A stretch of DNA of 64,000 nt from Saccharomonospora piscinae (GCF_005862235.1 NZ_VCEK01000005.1:1-64000), one strand, 5' to 3'; positions 1 to 9,523 are shown, numbered from the stretch's first letter. Translations and numbers: made by a program. The notes: generated from the sequence alone by a model not told the origin.

Positions 1-76
1 AACCCGGAAGCTAAGCCCACCAGCGCCGATGGTACTGCACCCGAAGGGGTGTGGGAGAGTAGGACACCGCCGAACA
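1..76 (+). rRNA. rrf: 5S ribosomal RNA, 3' part
   Basis: The window opens inside a 5S rRNA. The text from the AACCCGGAAGCTAAGCCC block through GGTACTGCACCC and GGGAGAGTAGGACACCGCC is the conserved 3' two thirds of the molecule. The 5' part and the upstream 16S and 23S genes lie outside the window. The 3' end is put at about position 76 by eye. A strong hairpin follows about 10 bases later, as expected at the end of an rRNA operon. Confidence 0.9.
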
Positions 77-85
77 AAACATGAG

Positions 86-121
86 CGTAAGGCCCGTCAG
101 GTTTTCCTGGCGGGCCTTACG
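86..121 (+). terminator. rRNA operon terminator hairpin
   Basis: A 16-bp stem (86-101 against 106-121, one G-U pair) closes over a four-base T loop just after the 5S rRNA. A short T-rich stretch follows. It most likely ends the rRNA transcript before the amidotransferase gene. Confidence 0.75.
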
Positions 122-181
122 TCGTTTCGTACCCGGATCGCTGTTGATATCGCACCGGGGCGGAGCCGTAAGCTGGACGGT

Positions 182-943
182 GTGACCGCACCTCGCCTTC
201 TTCTGATCCAGCCCGATCCCGCTGACCCTCCGGGCCCGCTCGGCGAGTGGTTGGTGCGTGCCGGCGCGAACCTCGACGTGCGGATCCCACCCGAGGAGTC
301 CCTGCCCGACACTCTCGACGACCACGACGGGGTGGTGTGTCTCGGTGGCGGGATGAACGCCGAAGACGATGCGCGCCATCCCTGGCTCGCCGGACTGCGG
401 TCACTGCTGTCCTCGGCCGCGGCTCGTGACGTTCCCACTCTGTGTGTGTGCCTCGGGGCGCAACTGCTCGCGGTGGCCACCGGGGGGAGGGTCGCGCCCG
501 GCCATGACGGTCCCGAGGTCGGGCCGTCACTGGTGGCCAAGAAGGATGCCGCGTGGATGGATCCGTTGTGCGCCGACCTGCCGCTGATGCAGGACGTGTT
601 CCAGTTCCATTCCGACGAGATCGCCCAGTTGCCGTCGCGCGCGGTGTTGCTGGCGTCGTCACCGCGGTATCCGAACCAGGCCTACCGGATCGGCCGCCGC
701 GTGTACGGCCTGCAGTTCCACATCGAGACGACGCCGGAAGTCGTGCGGAGCTGGGCGGCGAACTCGAGAACCAAGGCGGATGCGGTGCGGGACAGCGCGT
801 TCGACGACGGGACTCTGGCCCGGGTCCACGCCGATATCGCCGAGACCTGGGAACCGTTCGTGGGCAGGTTCGTCGACCTGGCTGCGGGCAGGCTCGCGCC
901 GGCCGAGGTACGAGCCTCGTCACTGCCGATCGTCGATGGCTGA
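182..943 (+). CDS. class I glutamine amidotransferase (GATase1 domain protein)
   Basis: This 253-residue protein has the class I glutamine amidotransferase fold. The nucleophile elbow CVCLGAQ carries the likely catalytic Cys90, and the LQFHIE motif supplies His180 and Glu182, completing the triad. Such stand-alone domains release ammonia from glutamine or hydrolyse gamma-glutamyl bonds. The partner or substrate is not visible here. I chose the GTG at 182 because the upstream in-frame sequence overlaps the rRNA terminator. The gene overlaps the start of glnE by 8 bases, so the two are probably co-transcribed, which hints at a role in nitrogen metabolism. Confidence 0.8.
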   Translation: MTAPRLLLIQPDPADPPGPLGEWLVRAGANLDVRIPPEESLPDTLDDHDGVVCLGGGMNAEDDARHPWLAGLRSLLSSAAARDVPTLCVCLGAQLLAVATGGRVAPGHDGPEVGPSLVAKKDAAWMDPLCADLPLMQDVFQFHSDEIAQLPSRAVLLASSPRYPNQAYRIGRRVYGLQFHIETTPEVVRSWAANSRTKADAVRDSAFDDGTLARVHADIAETWEPFVGRFVDLAAGRLAPAEVRASSLPIVDG

Positions 944-3908
944 TACCGCTCGTTCCGCCTCGTCGGCGGCCCGCTACGGCTTCACCGACGCGCAGGCCCA
1001 GGAGGTGCTGCGCGGCGCGGGGTGGTGGACCGACTCGGGGCCCGAGGAGACCGCGACCGGGGTGCTTGTGGCGCTGGCCCGCACGCCCGACCCGAATCTC
1101 GCTCTGCTGACCCTTGATCGCCTGCGCGCCGCGGACGAGCGGGAGTGGCCCCAGCTGGCCGACGAACTCCGGGTGAACACGGCGCTGCGGGCCCGGTTGT
1201 TCGCGGTGCTGGGGTGCTCCACCGTGCTCGGCGACCTCCTGGTGAGCGATCCCGGGCAGTGGCGGCGGCTCGCGTCCCCCCGGCTGACGGCGGTGGGCGA
1301 CTACGACGCCCAGCTGACCGAGGCGGTGCTGGCCGATGACGACCTCCTCACCGGCACCGACGCGGTGGCGGCGCTGCGGGCCGCGTACCGGGGGCTGTTG
1401 CTGGAGATCGCCGGTGCCGACCTCGCGCGCGTTGTCGAACCGGAACTGGGCAGGCCGTCGCTGGTGGGCACCACCCGTGCGCTCACCGAACTGGCGGAGG
1501 CCGCGCTGCGCACGGGACTGCTCGTGGCGCAGCGCGAGGTCGGTCACGACGCCGACGGGACGCTGGCCGTCATCGCGATGGGCAAGTGCGGAGCCCGCGA
1601 GCTGAACTACGTCAGCGACGTGGACGTCGTCTTCGTCGGCGAGGGCGACATCCCCGTGGCCACCCGGTTGGCGACGGCGCTGATGGGGGTCGTAGGGCAG
1701 GCGTGCTTCGAGGTCGACGCGGCGCTGCGGCCGGAGGGCAAGGCCGGTGCCCTCGTGCGGTCGCTCGACAGCCACGAGACGTACTACACGCGCTGGGCGC
1801 GCACCTGGGAGTTCCAGGCGTTGCTCAAGGCCAGGCCGGTGGCGGGCGATGTCGGGCTGGGGCGCCGCTACGCCGAGCTGGTGGCACCGATGGTGTGGTC
1901 GGCTGCCGAGCGCGAGGATTTCGTGATCGACGTCCAGCGGATGCGCCGCCGGGTCGAGCGGCACGTTCCCGCCGAGCTGGCCGACCGCGAACTGAAGCTC
2001 GGCCGGGGCGGGCTGCGGGACGTCGAGTTCGCGGTGCAGCTGTTGCAGCTGGTCCACGGCCGTGCCGATGCCACTCTGCGCGCGGCCTCGACCGTCGACG
2101 CGCTGGAGGCGCTCGGCGCGGGCGGTTACGTCGGGCGCACCGATGCGGCGGAGCTGCGGGAGTCGTACGAGTTCCTGCGCACGGTCGAGCACCGGTTGCA
2201 GTTGCGTGGGCTGCGGCGCACCCACCTGTTCCCCGACCCGGACGACGTGGAGGAACTGCGGTGGCTGGCGCGCGCCAGCGCCGTGCGATCGCTGCGGGGC
2301 AGACCGGAGAGCGAGGTGCTGACCGCCGAGTTCCGCAGGCACGCTCGGCGGGTGCGCCGACTGCACGAGAAGCTGTTCTACCGGCCGCTGCTGGAGGCGG
2401 TGTCGAAGGTCCCGACCGCGGCGCTGCGGTTGACCACGCAGCAGGCGGCCAGCAGGCTCGCGGCACTCGGGTACCTCGCCCCGGACGGCGCCCTGCAGCA
2501 CATCCGCGCGCTGACCACCGGCGTGTCGCGGCGGGCGTCGATCCAGCAGGCGCTGCTGCCGGTACTGCTGGACCTGCTCGCGGACACCCCCGACCCCGAC
2601 GGTGGGCTCCTGGCGTACCGGCGTGTGTCCGAGGCACTGGCCGACACGCCCTGGTATCTGCGGACCCTGCGCGACGAGGCCACGGTCGTCGACAGTCTCG
2701 CCACCGTGCTGGGCACGTCGCGGCTGGTGCCGGACCTGTTGGTGCGCGCCCCGGAGGTCCTGCGGCTCCTCGGCGAGCCGGAAACCCTGGCGGGCAAATC
2801 GCCCGAGGAGGTGTCCCGGTCGCTGCGCGCCGCGGCGGGCAGGCAGGCGGACATGGAGGCGGCGGTGGTGGCCGCGCGGTCGCTGCGGCGCCACGAGTTG
2901 CTGCGGGTGGCCTGTGCCGACCTACTGGGCCTGCTGGACGTCAGTGCGGTCTCCGCGGCGTTGTCGTCGGTGTGGACCGCGGTTCTCCAGGCCGCGCTGT
3001 CGGCGGCGATCCGCAAGCGTGCCGCCGAGACGGGTGGCGAACCGGCGCGTATCGCCGTGATCGGTATGGGCAGGCTGGGCGGCGAGGAACTCGGCTACGG
3101 CTCCGACGCCGACGTGTTGTTCGTCTGCGAGGCGGCCGACGGGGCCACCGACGGGGACGCGGTGCGGTTCACGACCGCGGTGGCGGAGTCGGTGCGGGCC
3201 GCGCTCGGCGCACCGAGCCAGGACCCTCCGCTGGTCGTCGACATGGATCTCCGGCCGGAAGGTCGCAGTGGCCCGCTGGTCCGGACGCTGGAGTCCTACC
3301 GCACGTACTACGCCCGCTGGGGTGAGGTGTGGGAGGCGCAGGCGCTGCTGCGGGCACGGGTGGTCGCCGGAGACGTCGGTCTCGGCGATCGGTTCACGGC
3401 ACTCGCGGACTCACTGCGCTACCCGCAAGGGGGCCTTGACGACGCGCAGATCCGGGAGATCCGGCGCATCAAGGCCCGGGTGGAGACGGAGCGGCTCCCG
3501 CGGGGTGCCGATCCCACGACACACACCAAACTCGGCCGGGGCGGGCTGGCCGACGTGGAGTGGACGGCCCAGCTGGCCCAGCTGCGGTACGCGCACGAGG
3601 TGCCGGAGCTGCGCACCACCTCGACGCTGCCGGCGTTGCGTGCGATGGCGGACGCGGGCCTGGCCGATTCGGACGACATCGAGGCACTGGTCGACGCCTG
3701 GCGGCTGGCCAGCCGGGCACGCAACATCGCGATGCTGGTCAAGGGCAAGTCGCTGGACCAGCTTCCCGCGTCGGGCCGCGAACTCACGGCCGTGGCGCGC
3801 GCTTTCGGCCAGAGCGCCGACGACGATCCCGGCGAGTTCCTCGACGGCTACCGACGCACGACCCGTCGTGCTCACGCGGTGGTGCAGCGGCTGTTTTACG
3901 AGTCGTGA
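936..3908 (+). CDS. glnE: bifunctional glutamine synthetase adenylyltransferase/deadenylyltransferase
   Basis: GlnE (990 residues, normal full length) adds AMP to, or removes it from, the regulatory tyrosine of glutamine synthetase in response to nitrogen status. The two nucleotidyltransferase halves are both visible, each with the paired aspartates of the active site: SDVDVVF near residue 226 and SDADVLF near residue 722. Each half continues with the family motif around LGRGGLRDVE or LGRGGLADVE. The ATG at 936 overlaps the amidotransferase stop. The target, glnA, lies about 550 bases downstream on the other strand and has the modifiable tyrosine, so enzyme and substrate are encoded side by side. 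Confidence 0.96.
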   Translation: MADTARSASSAARYGFTDAQAQEVLRGAGWWTDSGPEETATGVLVALARTPDPNLALLTLDRLRAADEREWPQLADELRVNTALRARLFAVLGCSTVLGDLLVSDPGQWRRLASPRLTAVGDYDAQLTEAVLADDDLLTGTDAVAALRAAYRGLLLEIAGADLARVVEPELGRPSLVGTTRALTELAEAALRTGLLVAQREVGHDADGTLAVIAMGKCGARELNYVSDVDVVFVGEGDIPVATRLATALMGVVGQACFEVDAALRPEGKAGALVRSLDSHETYYTRWARTWEFQALLKARPVAGDVGLGRRYAELVAPMVWSAAEREDFVIDVQRMRRRVERHVPAELADRELKLGRGGLRDVEFAVQLLQLVHGRADATLRAASTVDALEALGAGGYVGRTDAAELRESYEFLRTVEHRLQLRGLRRTHLFPDPDDVEELRWLARASAVRSLRGRPESEVLTAEFRRHARRVRRLHEKLFYRPLLEAVSKVPTAALRLTTQQAASRLAALGYLAPDGALQHIRALTTGVSRRASIQQALLPVLLDLLADTPDPDGGLLAYRRVSEALADTPWYLRTLRDEATVVDSLATVLGTSRLVPDLLVRAPEVLRLLGEPETLAGKSPEEVSRSLRAAAGRQADMEAAVVAARSLRRHELLRVACADLLGLLDVSAVSAALSSVWTAVLQAALSAAIRKRAAETGGEPARIAVIGMGRLGGEELGYGSDADVLFVCEAADGATDGDAVRFTTAVAESVRAALGAPSQDPPLVVDMDLRPEGRSGPLVRTLESYRTYYARWGEVWEAQALLRARVVAGDVGLGDRFTALADSLRYPQGGLDDAQIREIRRIKARVETERLPRGADPTTHTKLGRGGLADVEWTAQLAQLRYAHEVPELRTTSTLPALRAMADAGLADSDDIEALVDAWRLASRARNIAMLVKGKSLDQLPASGRELTAVARAFGQSADDDPGEFLDGYRRTTRRAHAVVQRLFYES

Positions 3909-3945
3909 TCGTCACCGGGCGGGGACGACGCGCGCTGTGGCGGCC

Positions 3946-3951
3946 TATCGT
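3946..3951 (+). promoter_or_regulatory. -10 element for a leaderless thioesterase mRNA
   Basis: TATCGT fits the actinobacterial -10 pattern TANNNT. Exactly six bases separate it from the GTG at 3958, which puts the expected transcription start on the first base of the start codon. There is no Shine-Dalgarno sequence in front of that GTG. Confidence 0.5.
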
Positions 3952-3957
3952 GTCCGG

Positions 3958-4392
3958 GTGAGTCAGCGGGAACCGTTCCGTATTCGGATCAAAGTGCGCC
4001 ACTACGAGCTGGACAGCCTGGGGCACGTCAACCACGCCGTCTACCACCAGTACGGCGAGATCTCGCGGTTGGAGCTGTTCGACCTGGCCGGGGGGCTCGA
4101 CGGCGAGCTGCGCGAGCGTGGCCTCGCTCCCGTATTGCTGGAGTCGACCATCACCTACCGCCGGGAGCTGCGTTCCGGCGACGAGGTGGACGTCAGTTGC
4201 CGCGCGTCGTTCGGTGACGGGAAGGTGTTCTGGATGGCCCACGAGATCGTGAAGGCCGACGGGACCTTGTCCGCCGAGATCCGCTGCACGCTGGGGCTGA
4301 TGGACCTCGCCGCGCGCAAACTCGTCGCGCAACCACGCGAACGGATGGCGGAGGCGGGAATCGACGTCGGCGTGCTCGATTCGCCCGGCTGA
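3958..4392 (+). CDS. hotdog-fold acyl-CoA thioesterase (4HBT family)
   Basis: This 144-residue protein belongs to the 4-hydroxybenzoyl-CoA thioesterase/YbgC-like hotdog family, which hydrolyses acyl-CoA thioesters in the cytoplasm. The N-terminal YELDSLGHVNHAVY block is the family's active-site helix region, with the aspartate and the HVNH signature. The specific acyl group cannot be read from sequence. The start is taken at GTG 3958, supported by a perfectly spaced -10 box; an in-frame GTG at 3937 with a weak GGGGAC ahead of it is the alternative. The gene converges on glnA, with a shared hairpin between them. Confidence 0.8.
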   Translation: MSQREPFRIRIKVRHYELDSLGHVNHAVYHQYGEISRLELFDLAGGLDGELRERGLAPVLLESTITYRRELRSGDEVDVSCRASFGDGKVFWMAHEIVKADGTLSAEIRCTLGLMDLAARKLVAQPRERMAEAGIDVGVLDSPG

Positions 4393-4408
4393 ACCCCGGA
4401 CACGAACA

Positions 4409-4442
4409 GGCCCGGCGGGGAGAAAACCTCCACCGCCGGGCC
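4409..4442. terminator. bidirectional terminator between thioesterase gene and glnA
   Basis: GGCCCGGCGG at 4409-4418 pairs perfectly with CCGCCGGGCC at 4433-4442. The hairpin lies between two convergent genes and can serve both strands. Confidence 0.65.
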
Positions 4443-4462
4443 CGCGAGCCGATGACCGACGC

Positions 4463-5887
4463 TCACACGTCGTAGTACATGGCGAACTCGTAGGGGTGCG
4501 GGCGCAGTCGCATCGGGTCGATCTCGTTCTCCCGCTTGTACGAGATCCATGTGTCGATCACGTCCGGGGTGAACACGCCACCTTCGAGCAGGTAGTCGTG
4601 GTCGGCCTCCAGCGTGTCGAGCACCGAACCGAGGTCGCCGGGCACCAGCTTGACGTCCCTGGCCTCCTCCGGCGGGAGCTCGTAGAGGTCCTTGTCGATG
4701 GGCTCCGGCGGCTCGATCTTGTTCTTGATGCCGTCCAGGCCGGCCATCGTCATCGCCGCGAACGCCAGGTACGGGTTGCCCGACGAGTCGGGGCAGCGGA
4801 ACTCGATGCGCTTGGCCTTCGCGTTGCTTCCCGTGATCGGGATGCGCACGCAGGCCGAACGGTTGCGCTGGGAATACACCAGGCTCACCGGGGCCTCGAA
4901 CCCGGGCACCAGCCGATGATACGAGTTGATCGTCGGGTTGGTGAAGGCAAGCAGGCTGGGCGCGTGCGTCAGGATCCCGCCGATGTAGTGCCGCGCCATG
5001 TCGGACAGCCCGGCGTAGCCGGACTCGTCGTAGAACAGCGGTGCGCCGTCCTTCCACAGCGACTGGTGGCAGTGCATGCCGGAGCCGTTGTCGCCGAAGA
5101 GGGGCTTCGGCATGAACGTCGCGGTCTTGCCCGCGGCGAACGCGGTGTTCTTGACGATGTACTTGAACAGCTGCAGGTCGTCGGCCGCGTGCAGCAGCGT
5201 GTTGAACCTGTAGTTGATCTCGGTCTGGCCCGCCGTGCCGACCTCGTGGTGGGCACGTTCGAGCGTGAAGCCCGACTGGATCAGCCGCTGCGAGATGTCG
5301 TCGCGCAGATCCGCGTAGTGGTCCACCGGCGGCACCGGGAAGTAGCCGCCCTTGAACTTGGTCTTGTAGCCCTTGTTGCCGCCCTCCTCGTCACGACCGG
5401 TGTTCCACCAGCCCTCGACCGAGTCGATCTCGTGGAAGGTCGCGTGCTCGGAGGAGTCGAACCGCACCGAGTCGAAGAGGTAGAACTCGGCCTCGGGCCC
5501 GAAGAAGGCGGTGTCCGCGATACCCGACTCCGTGATGTACTGCTCGGCCTTGCGCGCGATGTTGCGCGGGTCCCGGCTGTACGCCTCACGGGTGAACGGG
5601 TCGTGCACGAAGAAGTTCAACGACAGCGTCTTGTGCTTGCGGAACGGGTCGATCTGGGCCGTGGCGGCGTCGGGCAGTAGCAGCATGTCGGACTCGTGGA
5701 TCGACTGGAACCCACGGACCGACGACCCGTCGAACGCGAGACCCTCTTCGAACGCCTCCGCGTCGAACGCCGACGCGGGAACGGTGAAGTGCTGCATGAC
5801 GCCCGGCAGGTCACAGAACCTCACGTCGACAAACTGCACGTCCTCGTCCGAGATCAGACGGAGGACATCGTCTGGAGTAGTAGACAC
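4463..5887 (-). CDS. glnA: glutamine synthetase, type I
   Basis: Glutamine synthetase makes glutamine from glutamate, ammonia and ATP as a dodecamer. The 474-residue length, the [11 protein letters not shown] start region, the catalytic-domain block around GSGMHCHQS, and the NRSACVRIP motif identify the type I enzyme. The segment [11 protein letters not shown] holds the tyrosine that GlnE adenylylates, so this is the regulated GlnA1 form. Upstream, a complete four-site GlnR box indicates transcriptional control by GlnR, and a GAAGGAG ribosome site precedes the ATG. The RDD gene diverges from it and a DUF4191 gene follows, an order like Rv2219/Rv2219A/Rv2220 of M. tuberculosis. Confidence 0.97.
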   Translation of the reverse strand: MSTTPDDVLRLISDEDVQFVDVRFCDLPGVMQHFTVPASAFDAEAFEEGLAFDGSSVRGFQSIHESDMLLLPDAATAQIDPFRKHKTLSLNFFVHDPFTREAYSRDPRNIARKAEQYITESGIADTAFFGPEAEFYLFDSVRFDSSEHATFHEIDSVEGWWNTGRDEEGGNKGYKTKFKGGYFPVPPVDHYADLRDDISQRLIQSGFTLERAHHEVGTAGQTEINYRFNTLLHAADDLQLFKYIVKNTAFAAGKTATFMPKPLFGDNGSGMHCHQSLWKDGAPLFYDESGYAGLSDMARHYIGGILTHAPSLLAFTNPTINSYHRLVPGFEAPVSLVYSQRNRSACVRIPITGSNAKAKRIEFRCPDSSGNPYLAFAAMTMAGLDGIKNKIEPPEPIDKDLYELPPEEARDVKLVPGDLGSVLDTLEADHDYLLEGGVFTPDVIDTWISYKRENEIDPMRLRPHPYEFAMYYDV

Positions 5888-5954
5888 CCTCGGTGACTCC
5901 TTCGTGGTCGATGCCGGCGGCAGTACCTTCGTCGCTTGACGCTACGAGCGCGGT

Positions 5955-5992
5955 GTTGCCCGACCGTCACCCCGATGTTTCGCCGGTGTTAA
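5955..5992 (-). promoter_or_regulatory. GlnR box upstream of glnA
   Basis: Read on the minus strand, four sites follow each other at exact 6-base spacings: TTAAC, GAAAC, GTGAC, GCAAC. This matches the actinobacterial GlnR pattern gTnAC-n6-GaAAC repeated twice. It lies 68 bases before the glnA start codon, where GlnR activates or represses according to nitrogen supply. The assignment is by pattern only. Confidence 0.75.
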
Positions 5993-6057
5993 CGGGCCGG
6001 GTGCCGAGGGGCACACCGCTGAGTCGACCAGGTCAGGTGCGCATCGCGCACGGCGAA

Positions 6058-6063
6058 TACCCT
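6058..6063 (+). promoter_or_regulatory. -10 element for a leaderless RDD gene mRNA
   Basis: TACCCT ends exactly six bases before the GTG at 6070. Transcription would start on the start codon, and no ribosome site precedes it. Confidence 0.45.
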
Positions 6064-6069
6064 GGACGG

Positions 6070-6552
6070 GTGGCACGATGGACCGGCGAATGGCTGACGA
6101 CACCCTCCTCCGCAGCGGGGACGGCGCAGGAGCCGCCCCGCTGGCCGGGCGAGCGGCTCGGCCTGCCGGAGCAGGGACCGCGCGCGGTCGCGGGTACCGG
6201 CAGGCGGCTGCTGGCGTTGCTGGGTGACCTGGTGCTCGCCTCGTTGCTGACGGCGATTTTCACCTTGCCCGACTACACGGATGTCGCCGCCATGCAGCAG
6301 CACAACCTCTGGTCGATCGCGACCTGGGCGGCGCTCACGGTGCTGCCCGTGACCTTCTTCGGGTTCACCCCGGGCATGGCGTTGACCGGGATCAGGGTGG
6401 CGCGCCTCGACGGCACCGCCATGGTGGGGTTGTGGCGCGCGGCGCTCCGGTGCGTACTGACCTTCCTCATCATCCCCGCCGCCGTACGGAACGCCGACAA
6501 CCGCGGCTGGCACGACCGCCTCACCGGCACCGTCGTCGTGACGATGCGGTGA
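6070..6552 (+). CDS. RDD family membrane protein
   Basis: This 160-residue integral membrane protein has the RDD signature: Arg and Asp in the first membrane helix region (GRRLLALLGDLV), a second hydrophobic helix, and the conserved GFTPGMALTGIRV loop after it. RDD proteins have no firmly established common function; some are linked to ion or metabolite transport. The start GTG 6070 is set by the leaderless -10 box. It is divergent from glnA, so the glnA control region could also influence it. The same neighbour exists in mycobacteria (Rv2219A). Confidence 0.8.
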   Translation: MARWTGEWLTTPSSAAGTAQEPPRWPGERLGLPEQGPRAVAGTGRRLLALLGDLVLASLLTAIFTLPDYTDVAAMQQHNLWSIATWAALTVLPVTFFGFTPGMALTGIRVARLDGTAMVGLWRAALRCVLTFLIIPAAVRNADNRGWHDRLTGTVVVTMR

Positions 6553-6593
6553 CACGGCGTGCCGTCCGGTGAACCGGGCGCCGGGGCAGATGT

Positions 6594-7322
6594 TCAGCGT
6601 CGCCGGATGGTGCGCTGCACGTTGCGCATCTTGGCGCCCTGCGGCATGGGGCCCTTCGGCATGGCCGCACCCCTGTTGCCCAGCGCGCTGAGCTTGGTTT
6701 CCAGCGCGTCGACCTCGCGAGGCTTGAGGTTGCGCGGGAGCTTCATCAGGTAGCTCTGCAGCTTCCGCAGCGGCACCTGCCCCTCGTCGGAGCCGACGAT
6801 CACGTCGTAGATCGGGGTCTCGCCCACGAGTCGCGCGATGCGCTTCTTTTCCTGCGTCACCAGGGTTCGCACCCGGTGTGGAGCCCCCTCGGCCACGAGA
6901 ACGACCCCCGGTCCGCCCAGTACGCGATGGACCGCGTCGAGCTGGGTGGTCGCGGCGACGGTCTGCGTCACCCGCCAGCGCCCCCGCAGGTTGTCCAGCG
7001 CCCACGCCGCCGCACCGGGCTGGCCATCGGCCTTGGTGTACACCGTCTTCTGGACCCGGCGACCGAAGATGATCATGGCGGCGAGCAGGCCCAGCATGAT
7101 GCCGATCGGCAGCAGCCACCACTGGATGCCGATCAGCCAGCCGAGGCCGAAGACGGCACCGCCCACCACGAGGAACGAGCCCAGCATCCAGGGGATGAGA
7201 GCCTTGTCCTCTTTGCGTTGCATCGAGAACGCCTGGAAGATCTGTGCCCGCTTGGCCTTGCTCGCCGCGCGCTTCTCGCGTTTGGCCTGCTTGGCCGCCG
7301 CCTTGTCCTGCTTTCCCGCCAT
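6594..7322 (-). CDS. DUF4191 family membrane protein (Rv2219-like)
   Basis: The 242-residue product starts with a lysine- and alanine-rich cytoplasmic segment (AAAKQAKREKRAASKAK). Two closely spaced membrane helices follow at roughly residues 45-95, then a soluble C-terminal domain containing GRVQKTVYTKADG and ending in a basic tail. This is the pattern of DUF4191 proteins, which sit next to glnA in actinobacteria and have no known function. The ATG at 7322 is chosen because TATCCT lies seven bases upstream and the further upstream frame is arginine-rich noise. It converges on the RDD gene, with about 40 bases between the stops. Confidence 0.8.
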   Translation of the reverse strand: MAGKQDKAAAKQAKREKRAASKAKRAQIFQAFSMQRKEDKALIPWMLGSFLVVGGAVFGLGWLIGIQWWLLPIGIMLGLLAAMIIFGRRVQKTVYTKADGQPGAAAWALDNLRGRWRVTQTVAATTQLDAVHRVLGGPGVVLVAEGAPHRVRTLVTQEKKRIARLVGETPIYDVIVGSDEGQVPLRKLQSYLMKLPRNLKPREVDALETKLSALGNRGAAMPKGPMPQGAKMRNVQRTIRRR

Positions 7323-7387
7323 GCCGCCCAGGATACGGACGCCCGGGTGGGCGCCCGAGCGTCGGTCCCCTCTGCGAGGATGCGGGA

Positions 7388-9472
7388 GTGGTCGGCACAC
7401 CTCGCTCGAACTCCTCGCGCGACCCGCTCGACGGCCTCGACCCGGAGCAGCGCGCCGCCGCGAGCGCGCCACGGGGTCCGGTCTGCGTGCTCGCGGGCGC
7501 GGGCACGGGTAAGACCCGCACGATCACGCAGCGCATCGCCTACCTGGTGCGGCAGGGGCACGTGGCCGCGTCGCAGGTCCTGGCCGTCACCTTCACGGCG
7601 CGGGCCGCGGGGGAGTTGCGCTCCCGTCTGCGGCAGCTCGGCGTCGACGGCGCGCAGGCGCGAACCTTCCATGCCGCCGCGTTGCGGCAGCTCCGCTACT
7701 TCTGGCCGAGGGTGGTGGGAGACGCCCAGTGGGAGTTGATCGACGGTAACAAGCTCAGGCTCGTGGCCCACGCGGCGCACAAGGTCGGCCTGCCCACCGA
7801 GACCGAGACTCTGCGCGACCTGGCAGGGGAGATCGAGTGGGCAAAGGCGTGTCTCGTGGGTGCCGACGAGTATCCCGGCGTCGCCCGGTCCCGGCGCCGC
7901 GAGCCTGGCCAGCCGGTGGAACGGGTAGCGGAGGTCTACCGCACCTACGAAGCGGTGAAGAACGACCGGCGGCTGCTCGACTTCGACGATCTGTTGCTCC
8001 ACACCACGGGCGCGCTGGAGGAACACCGCGAGGTGGCCGAGGAGTTTCGCGACCGGTACCGCTGTTTCGTCGTCGACGAGTACCAGGACATCACTCCCGC
8101 CCAGCAGCGCCTGCTCGACGCGTGGCTGGGCGGCCGGGACGACGTGACCGTCGTCGGCGACGTCAACCAGACGATCTACTCCTTCGGAGGTGCGTCCCCG
8201 CGTCCGCTGCTCGACTTCACCCGTCGCTATCCCGGCGCGGAAGTGGTCCGCCTCGAGCGGGACTACCGGTCGACCCCGCAGATCGTCGAACTGGCCAACC
8301 AGGTGATCAGCGCGGCCCGGGGCAGGCCCTCCGGGGCGAGACTGCGATTGATCGGGCAGCGCCCTGAAGGACCCCGGCCGACGTTCGCCGAGTACGACGA
8401 CGAGCCCACCGAGGCGGCCGCGGTCGCCCGCCACGTCCATGATCTCGTCGCGTCGGGAGTACCCGCGCGGGAGATCGCCGTGCTGTTCCGGGTCAACGCG
8501 CAGTCCGAGGCGTACGAGGCGGCGCTGGCCGACGCTGGGATCCCGTACCAGATCCGGGGCGGCGAACGGTTCTTCGCGCGCCAGGAGGTGCGGCAGGCGA
8601 TGTCGGCGTTGCGTGCCGCCGTGTCGCAGGACCCGGAGCCGGACGATCTCGCCGCCACCGTGCAGCGGGTGCTCGCTCCGCTGGGGCTCAGCGCGACGCA
8701 GCCCTCGGGTGGCGCGGCGCGGGAGCGGTGGAGCGGCCTGCATGCGCTTCATGAACTCGCCAGAGAGCTGAGCGCCACGGCGCAGTCGCCGACCCTCGCG
8801 CAGTACGTCACCGAACTCGATCAGCGCGCCGCTGCCCAGCACCCGCCTGCGGTGGAGGGAGTGACGCTCGCGTCGCTGCACGCCGCGAAAGGGCTCGAGT
8901 GGGACGCGGTCTTCGTCGTCGGGCTGGCCGAGGGCACGGTTCCGATTCAGTACGCGACCACCGACGAGGCGGTGGAGGAGGAGCGCAGGCTGTTCTACGT
9001 CGGTGTGACGCGGGCCAGGCAGCGGTTGTCGCTGACGTGGTCGCTCTCGCGTCACCCGGGTGGGCGCCCGCACCGGCGACGCAGCCGGTTCCTGCACGGT
9101 CTGGCTCCCGAGCCGTCGCCCGCCGCGCGCGCCCACCGGCAGTCCCGGAGGCGATCGGCGGCCCACTGCCGCCGTTGTGGACGTGCGGTGGAGTCCACGC
9201 TCGAGATCAAGATTGGGCGTTGTGTGGACTGTCCCTCCGATCTCGACGAGGACCTGCTTCAACGGCTTCGGCAGTGGCGCTCCGAACGGGCGAAGGAGCT
9301 GAACGTGCCGGCGTTCGTCGTTTTCACCGACTCGACCCTGGTCGCCATCGCGGAACAACGTCCCGCCGACACCCGCGCACTTGTCTCGATCTCCGGGATC
9401 GGCGCGTCGAAGCTGGAGCGGTTCGGCGAGGACGTGCTCGCGGTCGTCAACGACGACGACGGCCGGGGCTAG
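7388..9472 (+). CDS. uvrD2: superfamily I DNA helicase UvrD2 with HRDC domain
   Basis: This is an ATP-dependent 3'-5' DNA helicase of the UvrD/Rep group (694 residues). Walker A is GAGTGKT, Walker B is in VVDEYQDI, and motif III is in VGDVNQTIYSFGG. The C-terminal motifs LHAAKGLEWD and LFYVGVTRAR are intact. After the motor comes a four-cysteine cluster (CRRC and CVDC) and then an HRDC domain with the SISGIGASKLERFG block. This layout is typical of mycobacterial UvrD2. The next gene, whiB7, is also its mycobacterial neighbour. The start is GTG 7388, only six bases after GAGGAT. Confidence 0.93.
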   Translation: MVGTPRSNSSRDPLDGLDPEQRAAASAPRGPVCVLAGAGTGKTRTITQRIAYLVRQGHVAASQVLAVTFTARAAGELRSRLRQLGVDGAQARTFHAAALRQLRYFWPRVVGDAQWELIDGNKLRLVAHAAHKVGLPTETETLRDLAGEIEWAKACLVGADEYPGVARSRRREPGQPVERVAEVYRTYEAVKNDRRLLDFDDLLLHTTGALEEHREVAEEFRDRYRCFVVDEYQDITPAQQRLLDAWLGGRDDVTVVGDVNQTIYSFGGASPRPLLDFTRRYPGAEVVRLERDYRSTPQIVELANQVISAARGRPSGARLRLIGQRPEGPRPTFAEYDDEPTEAAAVARHVHDLVASGVPAREIAVLFRVNAQSEAYEAALADAGIPYQIRGGERFFARQEVRQAMSALRAAVSQDPEPDDLAATVQRVLAPLGLSATQPSGGAARERWSGLHALHELARELSATAQSPTLAQYVTELDQRAAAQHPPAVEGVTLASLHAAKGLEWDAVFVVGLAEGTVPIQYATTDEAVEEERRLFYVGVTRARQRLSLTWSLSRHPGGRPHRRRSRFLHGLAPEPSPAARAHRQSRRRSAAHCRRCGRAVESTLEIKIGRCVDCPSDLDEDLLQRLRQWRSERAKELNVPAFVVFTDSTLVAIAEQRPADTRALVSISGIGASKLERFGEDVLAVVNDDDGRG

Positions 9473-9523
9473 CCGACGAAGCCGCAGGTCAGCAACTTTC
9501 CTGCCCGAAAAGTGGGTCGCTTC

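Noticed and set aside
117-2894. Long minus-strand open frame of 925 codons
   Set aside because: It lies antisense to glnE and the amidotransferase gene, is Arg/Gln/Pro-rich, and matches no family. High GC keeps this frame free of stops.
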